From the NCBI RefSeq assembly GCF_900128995.1, contig NZ_FQUE01000016.1, positions 1 through 40,557 of the forward strand: 40,557 nucleotides of DNA, in the 5' to 3' direction. Positions 8,199 through 15,512 of the stretch are shown here, piece by piece; the first letter of the stretch is position 1; every line of letters starts with the position of its first letter. The notes under the pieces are model-generated. The model had not been told where the DNA came from, ran no database searches, and saw only the letters and a program-made list of their open reading frames with translations. A program made the position numbers and the translations under genes. The DNA comes from Loktanella atrilutea (lineage in GTDB: Bacteria; Pseudomonadota; Alphaproteobacteria; Rhodobacterales; Rhodobacteraceae).

Positions 8199-8789
8199 TC
8201 AGAACGTATTAATCGAGATACCCGCAAAGACAGCTGAAGAATCGAATCTGTAGCCGACGCGCAAACTGACAGGACTTCCTGTCAGACGCTTCGCAATTGC
8301 GAGGGATGTCTCAGTGTAGGTAGTACTTTCACCGTGAGAAAGTTCGACGGCCATTCCAGCCTGCGCGAAGCTAAACTGAGACAGCAAGAACCATGACGTG
8401 TCGATGCTGTTAAGGTCAGCTAGAAAATAAAGACTGCCAAACTTCGTCGGAATATAACGCTCTGAGGCGATCTTCAGGCCAAAGTCGATGGGGCCAGGCT
8501 TGCCATCGTTATGGGTCGTTCCCAAAGATGGACCGACCCGTACGGTGACGAGGTCAGTGCGAAATGGCAGCTTGTATGTTGCGTTGAGTCCTAACGCGTA
8601 GCCGCCTTCATATCTGACAGCACCACCGCCATAGGTAAGTTCCCCACGACCGATACTGACCGTCACTCCAGACGTCGTCCCTGACAGATCTGTCTGAAAA
8701 AATGTCCCATCAGCATTGGCCCCTGAAGCAAAAAAAATCGCGGCCGAGCAGAGTCCACCACACAAAAGACGAGCGAATTTTGTTCTCAT
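8199..8789 (-). CDS. Small outer-membrane beta-barrel-like protein
   Basis: About 196 residues from the ATG at 8789 (a GTG at 8822 would add 11). The Sec signal peptide is clear: MRTKFARLLCGGLCSAAIFFASGANA, cleaved before DGTFF. The rest alternates polar and hydrophobic residues in beta-strand style with glycine-rich turns (GVTVSIGRGELTYGGGAVRYEGGYALGL) and ends in ISINTF, the terminal aromatic expected of an outer-membrane barrel substrate for the Bam complex. It is first in an operon with the Cache-HAMP sensor and converges on the glucan operon. An 8- to 10-strand barrel fits the size. A role in letting polymer through or anchoring it at the outer membrane is possible but unproven. Confidence 0.65.
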   Translation of the reverse strand: MRTKFARLLCGGLCSAAIFFASGANADGTFFQTDLSGTTSGVTVSIGRGELTYGGGAVRYEGGYALGLNATYKLPFRTDLVTVRVGPSLGTTHNDGKPGPIDFGLKIASERYIPTKFGSLYFLADLNSIDTSWFLLSQFSFAQAGMAVELSHGESTTYTETSLAIAKRLTGSPVSLRVGYRFDSSAVFAGISINTF

Positions 8790-8822
8790 ACTCTGTGGGA
8801 AACCTCTAGATGTCTTACTCAC

Positions 8823-9083
8823 CCGCGCACCCCAAACATCGCTCCAATATCAAACTACCGAAAAGCCCACAAAAAATCAAGAATCCAAGTTCCGAGAGCC
8901 TGCAGAGGAATTATAGTTACATCGTGATTATGAAGCGCATGGGCGAATCGCGGTGAAATCTTAATCGAGACTAAATCAAACCCGGCCCGACTCTTTGGGA
9001 TGCAGCCGGATCAATGACGTTTTGCGCAAGGCTGCGGGACTTGAATCTCGTGTGACGACTGCTTGGGTAATTAAGCAATGAAG
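8823..9083. other. Intergenic, nothing recognised
   Basis: Upstream region of the beta-barrel operon on the minus strand. No gene or repeat is supported. It must contain the promoter for the 8789-7096 operon, but no convincing -35/-10 pair was found. Confidence 0.4.
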
Positions 9084-9305
9084 CTAAGCTGCAACCCCGT
9101 GATGTAGAACTCTTTGTAGTGGAACTAAGATCGAAAGTGTTGAGCCTTGGCTTGGCTGGCTTTTAATGGTGATAGTACCTTCCATCCGGTCAACCATACG
9201 CTTCACGATGGGCATACCAAGTCCTGTTCCGCCGTAAATTCTCGGGTTAACCCCGTCAGCGTGCTTATAAAGCTGCAGTGGTAGCGCATTTCTAAATTTT
9301 ATTAA
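9084..9305 (-). pseudogene. Histidine-kinase C-terminal remnant (HATPase_c)
   Basis: The minus-strand frame open from about 9305 to the TAG at 9084-9086 encodes the end of a GHKL ATPase domain. It reads LYKHADGVNPRIYGGTGLGM, continuing PIVKRMVDRMEGTITIKSQP and then GSTLSILVPL. GGTGLGMPIV is the G2 box, and the phrase around it matches the C termini of sensor kinases. There is no start codon, and the N, G1 and kinase dimerisation parts are absent; a TAA lies just upstream at 9306-9308. This is therefore the tail of a kinase different from the intact one at 9545-10969. The coding remnant gives way abruptly to very AT-rich DNA at about 9300, which marks a likely insertion or deletion breakpoint. 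Confidence 0.75.
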
Positions 9306-9544
9306 TTATTTTATTTTCAGTAGTCCGCGATGAAAATTTTACTTTACGATGAAGATATTCGGCCTGATCATTAAATAGGATTGCTAAATGATTCTAATTA
9401 TAGAAAAATATTTCCCAGATAGCTCTTATCGATATATTGTGGTATCGTGTGTGCAGTTAAATATTTATTTGAGAAATAAAAAAACTTCTTACTGGTGATA
9501 TTGAGTGATGAAAGTTTGGTTTCTGATTTATAAAGTCCAGACGT
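9306..9544. other. AT-rich intergenic segment downstream of the kinase
   Basis: A strongly AT-rich stretch between the kinase remnant and the intact kinase gene. No gene was found. The base composition matches the adjacent kinase gene and differs from the rest of the plasmid, so it probably arrived with that gene. Confidence 0.45.
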
Positions 9545-10969
9545 CTAATTTGCATGCACTGTAGGTAAAGTTATCCAAAAGGTAGTTTCATAATTTTGCT
9601 CTGATTTATAGTCTATTTTTCCAGACATCAGCTCAATGAGGTCTTTAGAAATTGCCAAGCCCAGGCCACTTCCTCCCTTATTTCTTATTAAGTGATCAGC
9701 TTGTTGCGAGAATGGCTCAAACATTCTTTTTCGAAAATCCTTCGATATGCCTCTTCCATTGTCTCTTACCAAAACTTTGCAATCATAATTACCATGCAAT
9801 ACGCTGATATGGACATTTCCACCAGGATTCGAGAACTTAACGGCATTAGATATAATATTTGTCAAAACCTGCTTGAGTCTTAATGGATCTGCATGAACCA
9901 TGACGTTCAGATCCGGGACCTCAAGTGTAAGACTGATATTAAACTTATGAGCAAAAGGCTCGCTGTCAGTAGTTACCTGTCTGACGATGTCCACCATGTC
10001 AAGGAATTCCATTTCTACCGAAAAATGACCAGTTCTGAGCTTTTGAAAATCAAGAAGTTCGTCGACAACCTGAATAAGCCGCGCAGTGTTTCGCTGTGCT
10101 ATGCCGATAAGTTTATTTATCTTTTCTGAACTCATTTCGTCTACAGATTTAGTTAGAAGTCCAAGTGCACCGTATGCTGCTGCGAGTGGCGTACGGAGCT
10201 CATGACTGACGGTTGCAACGAAATCGTTTTTAAGTTCTTCAACGCGCTTTTCCTCGGTAATATCAGTCATCGTACCAAGCAAATGCACAGCTTTCCCTTT
10301 TTCGTCACGCTCAGTCACCCTCAGGATTGATTTCATCCATCGCCATGTACCGTCCTGAACTTTCATACGAAAGACTGCCTCAGATTTTTCTGATAATCCT
10401 TCGATACACTGCGCATCGCTGGAAACAACGAATTCAAGATCATCCGGATGAACACGAGCGTGCCACTCTGCATCTGAATCTGAATCGATAATATCCGAAA
10501 TTCCAAGCAAATCATACCAAGTCTTCGAGGCGAATCCGGCGCCAGTAAGAAGATCGGATTCAAAAACGCCAATCCGACTACCTTGCAATGCAAGACCCCA
10601 ACGCTTTTCTTGATCTTCGACTGTCCGTAAAGCCTGAACATATTCTGTAACATCAATAAAAGTTAAAATGTTAAGCGTGCCACTGCTTGTGTCAGGTAAG
10701 TGATTTAACTTTATATTGTAATATTTTTTGTTTCCGGTCTTAGATGTTGTGGTTAATATATTTCTTTTGCTATCATAAAATTTACCTTCAGTAGTTGGTT
10801 CACTTGTAATTGATAGATTTGGGGTTAGCTCTCTTATATTCCGATCAAGAATAGATTTGCAGTCGACCGCTAGAATCTTGGCTGCCCTTTCATTACAAAA
10901 AATGACTCCACCGGAATTATTAAATACTACGACGCCGTTTGGTGAGCTTTGCACAATGTCTCGGAACAT
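9545..10969 (-). CDS. Cytoplasmic PAS-PAS sensor histidine kinase (orphan)
   Basis: A 474-residue kinase with no membrane segment. PAS domain 1 is about residues 1-115 (SSPNGVVVFNNSGGVIFCNE) and PAS domain 2 about 120-240 (ending in the PAC-like GTMTDITEEKR). The HisKA domain carries H256 in ATVSHELRTPLAA. The ATPase domain has N box NIISNAVKFS, G1 VRDNGRGIS, F box FEPFSQQ and G2 GGSGLGLAIS. All catalytic motifs are intact, but no response regulator is nearby, so its partner is elsewhere in the cell. The gene is much richer in A and T than its neighbours, suggesting recent transfer. PAS sensing of a cytoplasmic small molecule or redox cue is expected for the family; the ligand is unknown. Confidence 0.88.
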   Translation of the reverse strand: MFRDIVQSSPNGVVVFNNSGGVIFCNERAAKILAVDCKSILDRNIRELTPNLSITSEPTTEGKFYDSKRNILTTTSKTGNKKYYNIKLNHLPDTSSGTLNILTFIDVTEYVQALRTVEDQEKRWGLALQGSRIGVFESDLLTGAGFASKTWYDLLGISDIIDSDSDAEWHARVHPDDLEFVVSSDAQCIEGLSEKSEAVFRMKVQDGTWRWMKSILRVTERDEKGKAVHLLGTMTDITEEKRVEELKNDFVATVSHELRTPLAAAYGALGLLTKSVDEMSSEKINKLIGIAQRNTARLIQVVDELLDFQKLRTGHFSVEMEFLDMVDIVRQVTTDSEPFAHKFNISLTLEVPDLNVMVHADPLRLKQVLTNIISNAVKFSNPGGNVHISVLHGNYDCKVLVRDNGRGISKDFRKRMFEPFSQQADHLIRNKGGSGLGLAISKDLIELMSGKIDYKSEQNYETTFWITLPTVHAN

Positions 10970-11182
10970 TACTTTAACTTCGCTTTGGTTAAATCCAAAT
11001 AAACAGTATCGGGCAGTTCTTATCTTTCATCAGCCCTGCCAACGTACTTTTCTTGTATCTATTGCAGTCTACAGATTAGACCCCAAAGGAAAAAGTGCGT
11101 GCTGTGACGGTTGATAAGTTTGCTGTGTCTAATGCGTACTGTCATAGCTAACGAGCCAATCGTGGAGACAAACGCTTCTATG
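10970..11182. other. Intergenic between divergent kinase and recombinase
   Basis: This segment together with 11211-11329 forms a 360-base gap. No gene is supported; a 66-codon open frame at 11111-11311 lacks a ribosome site and family resemblance. It must hold the minus-strand kinase promoter. The recombinase-like site at 11183-11210 lies inside the gap. Confidence 0.45.
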
Positions 11183-11210
11183 ATGCGAGCTTTTTGGTAT
11201 AAGCTCGCAT
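11183..11210 (+). other. Candidate tyrosine-recombinase core site, copy A
   Basis: A perfect 10-bp inverted repeat, ATGCGAGCTT and AAGCTCGCAT, around the 8-base centre TTTGGTAT. It lies 119 bases upstream of the recombinase ATG at 11330. The geometry is that of a tyrosine-recombinase crossover site. Copy B at 2589-2616 has the identical left arm, a right arm with 8 of 10 matches and a centre with 5 of 8. It is not a good terminator because no T-run follows the stem. Confidence 0.6.
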
Positions 11211-11329
11211 GGCGGCCGATAGGGTGGAGCTATATAAAACAGGGGTTTCATGGGTTCTTTGCGCTTTGGATCTTCCACGATGCGTGCTTTCCCGCCATGA
11301 TACGTGTGTAGCGTGCAAGGATTAGCCCC

Positions 11330-11974
11330 ATGACAGCTCCTCCGAAACCGGCCTGGAACCGCGGCAAGGTGGTGGGCAAGAAGCCGCCCCTCACCCCCGA
11401 CGAGGTCAGCCTGATCCGGCTGCTGCTGCGCCAGGACAGCCGGACGCAACCGGCGGCGGTGCGGGATCTGGCGCTGTTCAACGTCGCCCTCGATACCTGT
11501 TTCCGGGGCTCCGACCTGGTGCGGCTGCGGGTTGCCGATGTGGCGACGCCCCTCGGGGTGCGCGAGATCGTCGAGATCCGCCAGAAGAAGACCGGGACCC
11601 GCAATGCCCGCCCGGTCCAGGCCCGGCTGTCGGCCGTCACCCGGGAGAGCCTGCGGACTTATCTGGCTACGGAAGAGCGGCCGCTGCACAGCTGGCTGTT
11701 CACCGGTCAGGGCGTGCGGTGGTCGCACTCACACCTGAGCGAGAGCCAGCTCTGGCGTCTGTTCAAGGGCTGGCTGGTCCGGGCCCGGCTCGATCCCGCC
11801 CTCTACGGGCTGCACTCCCTGCGCCGCACCTTCCCGACGTACATCCACCAGCAGACCGGCAATCTGCGCGCGGCCCAGCTGTTGCTCGGCCACGTCAGTA
11901 TCGAGAGTACCAAGGAGTATATTGGCACCGAACAGGCCGAGGCGCTCGATATCGCCCGCAAGTACCATCTCTGA
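11330..11974 (+). CDS. Small tyrosine recombinase/integrase
   Basis: A 214-residue tyrosine recombinase consisting almost only of the catalytic domain, like the FimB-size enzymes. The catalytic set is complete: R59 (CFRGSDLVRLR), K86 or K87 (QKKTGT), H162-x-x-R165 (LHSLRRTF), H188 (LLGHVSI) and nucleophile Y197 (STKEYIG). The ATG at 11330 has AAGGA 8 bases upstream. There is no N-terminal arm-binding domain, so it probably acts on a simple core site without distant arm sites. That fits the perfect dyad at 11183-11210. Its GC-rich composition contrasts with the kinase next to it. Possible jobs are cassette excision or integration, or multimer resolution; the sequence alone does not decide. Confidence 0.9.
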   Translation: MTAPPKPAWNRGKVVGKKPPLTPDEVSLIRLLLRQDSRTQPAAVRDLALFNVALDTCFRGSDLVRLRVADVATPLGVREIVEIRQKKTGTRNARPVQARLSAVTRESLRTYLATEERPLHSWLFTGQGVRWSHSHLSESQLWRLFKGWLVRARLDPALYGLHSLRRTFPTYIHQQTGNLRAAQLLLGHVSIESTKEYIGTEQAEALDIARKYHL

Positions 11975-12088
11975 AGTCGATGCAGACTCGGTTGGAGAAG
12001 CGGGATTCCGGAACAAGCCCCGCGCGGTCCAAATGCATGGCTGTTCTGCCGAACCATGTTGGACAAATTAACGCTCTATTTTTTGACG

Positions 12089-12616
12089 TTATCTGTTGGT
12101 AGCACGAGGAACTTGCGGACTATCGACTTGAGGCTCTGGCGCTACTGATCCAGCAGCTTGGCCTGTATATTTTGCAACACGGTCTGGCTGGGTGATGAGC
12201 AGCACGATTAGCGTGATGATTAAGGTGAAAGCCCATGCCACCACGTTCGTAACTATCGCACGTATCGGGCCGGTGCTGCCCGAAATGTGCTGCTTAATTT
12301 CTGACGTTCGCGCCTCAAGCGTGTTCAAAACGGCCGATTCTTGGATCTCCGCTCGAGCTTCATCAATCGATATAGAAGCAAAATTCTCGAGGCGCTGAGC
12401 AGCCGCTTCTCGATAAAAGCGCACTTTGTCGGGAGATGGGTCCTTCGGCACCCCTGAGATGCGGGATCCTTCCAGAACATCCTCTTTGATCATTTTTTTG
12501 TATAAGGCATAGGCCATCAGGCCGATGGGATCATCAGCGTCGCCTTCTGTCATTTTGTCGAAAGCTGTACTGTATCGAGGGCGATCAGAGTCCGGTTCGC
12601 CGCCCCCTTCGCTCAT
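12089..12616 (-). CDS. Single-pass membrane protein of unknown function, second gene of small operon
   Basis: 175 residues. The N-terminal 120 are soluble and acidic (SEGGGEPDSDRPRYSTAFDK, then helical segments). One strong membrane helix follows at about residues 121-145 (AIVTNVVAWAFTLIITLIVLLIT), then a short proline-rich tail. It starts with ATGA overlapping the stop of the 60-residue gene at 12613, so the two are translationally coupled. I do not recognise the family. Position beside a mobile-element remnant and the ietAS stability/defence pair suggests an accessory role, perhaps an effector acting at the membrane, but nothing in the sequence proves that. Confidence 0.65.
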   Translation of the reverse strand: MSEGGGEPDSDRPRYSTAFDKMTEGDADDPIGLMAYALYKKMIKEDVLEGSRISGVPKDPSPDKVRFYREAAAQRLENFASISIDEARAEIQESAVLNTLEARTSEIKQHISGSTGPIRAIVTNVVAWAFTLIITLIVLLITQPDRVAKYTGQAAGSVAPEPQVDSPQVPRATNR

Positions 12617-12795
12617 GCTGGTTGTTCAGACTTAGTGCGTTCGATAGCGCGTCTGAATACATCCTTACGTACAACACGAACCGTCTTGCCATTCGGAAGA
12701 GTCATACTGCGAACCACCTTCACGTTGCCTGTGCGCGGCACAGTTTTCTCGTTGCTCTTCGACTTGCTATCGTTCGTTCGTCTGATGCCAAACAT
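12613..12795 (-). CDS. Small basic protein, first gene of small operon
   Basis: 60 residues, highly basic (MFGIRRTNDSKSKSNEK and later RVVRKDVFRRAIERTKSEQ). A beta-hairpin-like middle, NVKVVRSMTLPNGKTVRVVR, is followed by a helix. GGAGGG precedes the ATG by about 8 bases, so the start is firm. Upstream lie two palindromes (12807-12818 and 12819-12835) that look like operators. A small basic protein in front of a membrane protein, with operator dyads, recalls antitoxin or regulator plus effector pairs. No known antitoxin fold is recognised, so that is only a suggestion. Confidence 0.6.
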   Translation of the reverse strand: MFGIRRTNDSKSKSNEKTVPRTGNVKVVRSMTLPNGKTVRVVRKDVFRRAIERTKSEQPA

Positions 12796-12806
12796 TTCGA
12801 TGCCCT

Positions 12807-12818
12807 CCGTAATTACGG
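12807..12818. promoter_or_regulatory. Perfect 12-bp palindrome upstream of small operon
   Basis: CCGTAATTACGG is its own reverse complement and abuts the ribosome site of the 60-residue gene on the minus strand. A regulator bound here would block transcription or ribosome access, so an autoregulatory operator is plausible. Confidence 0.4.
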
Positions 12819-12835
12819 TTCAACATAGTGTTGAA
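12819..12835. promoter_or_regulatory. 17-bp dyad next to the 12-bp palindrome
   Basis: TTCAACA, three bases, then TGTTGAA: perfect 7-bp arms directly upstream (minus strand) of the previous palindrome. Two adjacent dyads in a promoter region suggest cooperative repressor binding. Confidence 0.4.
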
Positions 12836-12906
12836 GATACCCTTTTACATACACAAGCAATATTTTTGTTGTGTCTTGCATAGCGTAATCGGGGAGGCGT
12901 GGTCGT

Positions 12907-13250
12907 TCAGGTGGGGTAGTTCCACCGCATTAGCTCATCGACGTCAGCACTGGGTCAGTAGCCGGCGATGCACATCAAGGTCAGCGTCAGCCAGGCGACG
13001 GGGTCGACGCCGTTCATTTTACAGGTCTGCAGGAGTGTGGCGATCGTGGCGCACGTCCGGTCAACACCATCCGATCCGGCGAAGAGGCTGTTGTTGCGTG
13101 GATGGTCTGGGCTCTGATGACACGTTCGACGATATTCGAACCCAGCTCGACGCGGCTGTCGATCAAGAAGCGCTCGAAGATCTGACGGAGCGTCATGGCG
13201 TAACGCAGCACTTCTCCCAGCTTCGACTTACGAGATTCTCCAATTTTCAC
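12907..13250 (-). pseudogene. IS66-family transposase (TnpC) C-terminal remnant
   Basis: The minus strand from about 13250 encodes SKLGEVLRYAMTL...FERFLIDSRVELGSNIVERVIRAQTI, the end of the IS66 TnpC catalytic core with the conserved glutamate in NIVERVIR. A frame shift then moves the reading to AGSDGVDRTCATIATLLQTC, KMNGVDPVAWLTLTLMCIAG, a TGA, and finally DELMRWNYPT before the TGA at 12907-12909. Only about 110 codons of roughly 500 survive, with a frameshift and an internal stop, so it is dead. The remnant abuts the 3' end of the ietS-like gene at 13257. Confidence 0.85.
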
Positions 13251-13256
13251 TATAAT

Positions 13257-15512
13257 TTAGGATCTCCGCTCGACTGTGATATCTTGCTCAATAACAGCAC
13301 TTTCAACAAATGCACCGAGCTGTCGAACGACGGAATCATATGCAGCAGAGGTTTTTTCTGAAGATCTTAGAGTAAGTACAATAGCTACATTCTGGGGCGG
13401 TACTTTCCCTGTGCCTGGTAGAGTTGCCTGATACAGGTCTCGGGTATACAGGCGGGCACGCACACGAAATTTACTTCCAATTGTCGTTACACTTCTCATT
13501 TCTCGTTCATGGTGTCGAATGGGATTCCATTTGGAAAGTTCTGTTCGAGCTTCAGATTCCTTTAGTGTCGATTCTTTCATAGTTCCAAGAAGGTTGCTCC
13601 ACTTCTCGCCATAACCAGTTTCAGTTTTACCCCAAACTTTGTGTTGCAATGATACTTCAATTCGACTCGAAAAATAGTTAGCCATTCCGTACGGTGACAC
13701 AAGCGGATGTAGCACCGCTGTTAACGCACCGCTGCCTTTTATCTTTTCGGAATTTACCATACCGTCAGGAATGGGAATGTCATCCCAATGATACTCGAAA
13801 CCGGGCTGTAGCTGCCCGGTCCAGAGTAGCGTTACAGTCCCTGGGGGACATTCCCAAGGTGCTACGTCTATCCCTGGTGTACCCCAGCCCTTTCCTCGAT
13901 GATGCGACGGTGCATCAGCACGATTGATCAACAAAGCCTTAACTAGATCGGGTGTCGCACCACGAAGTTGCTCAAACGCGTGGGCTGACAGGGCGCTGTA
14001 AACTGCAGTTGGGAAACTAGTTCCGATGACGGTTTGTCCGCCAGCAACTGTGAGACTTGAATGACCAGAAAGCTCTGGTTTCAGCATACCCTGAGGACCT
14101 GGGCCAACGCAGCATTTCAAGCAGTGGTTTCCTACCGTGCCATGTTTAGTTGTCTCCCTTCCGCCGATTGTAAGTGCGGCCTCACAGTCCGCTGGTGGAA
14201 GCAGAGTATTGTTGCCCTTAGCTGCATTTCCGGCTGAAATTACCGGTAGACACTCAAAATTTCGGGCAAGAGATGCAATCTGGTGGCCGAGCGAGCTCAC
14301 AAATTCTGTTTCGTCTGACTGTTCGTAATTAAAAGATAAATTCCACACCCGAACGTCACGATGCCTCGACGCCATACGCGTCATCGCATCCAGAAGGTCG
14401 TCCTCGAGAATAACAGCATTGGTTCCACGACGCGGAACCGCCTGAATTGTACCAAACCGGCATGAAAATTCAGGCAGATCGTATGTCGGATTGATTCCTT
14501 TTGCATTGGCAACGAGAGAACTTACAGCATTGCCATGAAATCGATCTGCAATTGCGTCTGGGATAAGCGGAGCCTCCCTCCAAGCCTCAGCCGTTGCATA
14601 GTTTGGATTGTCGAATCCACCGTCAACTACAGCAACGACTGGCTGTAGGGGCAGATCGAAAGGAGCATCGGACGGTTCCGGCTTTAAGCTCGGCGCGAGT
14701 ATCAGTGGTTTCGCCGGGTCAATTCGGAATACAGCACCTGATGCGACGAGTATTTTGAGATTCTCCTTGGAGGGAACCTCAACTATTGCACGACCCACGC
14801 CTTCAGTCCGGCGATAGTTGCGGAGCAAACGGGCGACGCTCCCCGATGCAGATGAAGCTCTGCGCGCCAGCGAAGATTCGGGTGCTTCCGAGGCAGCGTT
14901 ATTTGCCTCAATTGTCATAATCGTACCGTCTGTGGTGAGGCGTTCGAAGTCTTTCAGAACGTTCTCCCGAGCCAAGTCATCGGCGTATGGACGAAGCCAC
15001 ACTATGAAGAATCTACCTCGTGCGCCCTCAACGGCACGATCCCAGAGTCTATCAATGGAATGACCACGCAGAATAGCTTCTGATCTATACGGCTGAATGG
15101 ATTTAACACGAGAAATGTCAGATCTGACCGCCCAATTCGTTGCCTGATAAATTAGATCGGCAATTTTTTTAAGGTGTGTGATGTCAATTTCAACAAGATA
15201 TCCATCGAGCATTGGGGCTACAAAACTGCAATCGAGAGATCGGGGCAAAATATCCTTTGGCCTATGAGTGGGCGCCAAAGAGTCATCAAACATGTGCACA
15301 TGCACCAAAAGACGACGGTCAGCATGAAGGGTCTCCGTAGCGAGTGTGTCCGCAATACTTCGCACCTCCCTTTCAAGCATTTTTTGCTGTTGCGATAGAC
15401 GCTCTATTTTTGTTGTCTCCTGCCCCTTTCCTCGTCCTTCGATTCCTTCCGGAACAGGCTCAGCGCGCAGTCTAAGCGCAGGGTTGAGGGCGGGTGAAGT
15501 GCTGTCAGCCAT
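13257..15512 (-). CDS. ietS: IetS-like subtilisin-family (S8) serine protease
   Basis: 751 residues with no signal peptide, so cytoplasmic. The S8 catalytic set is present: D297 in VVAVVDGG, H326 in RFHGNAVSSL, oxyanion N429 in VISAGNAA and nucleophile S499 in VIGTSFPTA. The first 290 residues form a family-specific N-terminal region with a short coiled coil (residues 32-60), and about 200 residues follow the protease. The gene starts 8 bases inside the end of the AAA ATPase gene. A cytoplasmic S8 protease coupled to an AAA ATPase is the ietAS arrangement, known as a stability and incompatibility locus on pTiC58 and reported as anti-phage. The protease is probably the toxic partner held or triggered by IetA. 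The 3' end touches an IS66 remnant. Confidence 0.88.
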   Translation of the reverse strand: MADSTSPALNPALRLRAEPVPEGIEGRGKGQETTKIERLSQQQKMLEREVRSIADTLATETLHADRRLLVHVHMFDDSLAPTHRPKDILPRSLDCSFVAPMLDGYLVEIDITHLKKIADLIYQATNWAVRSDISRVKSIQPYRSEAILRGHSIDRLWDRAVEGARGRFFIVWLRPYADDLARENVLKDFERLTTDGTIMTIEANNAASEAPESSLARRASSASGSVARLLRNYRRTEGVGRAIVEVPSKENLKILVASGAVFRIDPAKPLILAPSLKPEPSDAPFDLPLQPVVAVVDGGFDNPNYATAEAWREAPLIPDAIADRFHGNAVSSLVANAKGINPTYDLPEFSCRFGTIQAVPRRGTNAVILEDDLLDAMTRMASRHRDVRVWNLSFNYEQSDETEFVSSLGHQIASLARNFECLPVISAGNAAKGNNTLLPPADCEAALTIGGRETTKHGTVGNHCLKCCVGPGPQGMLKPELSGHSSLTVAGGQTVIGTSFPTAVYSALSAHAFEQLRGATPDLVKALLINRADAPSHHRGKGWGTPGIDVAPWECPPGTVTLLWTGQLQPGFEYHWDDIPIPDGMVNSEKIKGSGALTAVLHPLVSPYGMANYFSSRIEVSLQHKVWGKTETGYGEKWSNLLGTMKESTLKESEARTELSKWNPIRHHEREMRSVTTIGSKFRVRARLYTRDLYQATLPGTGKVPPQNVAIVLTLRSSEKTSAAYDSVVRQLGAFVESAVIEQDITVERRS

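Noticed and set aside
11183-11210. Hairpin considered as a transcription terminator
   Set aside because: The stem is perfect, but no T-run follows on either strand and it lies between divergent genes. A recombinase or operator site fits better.
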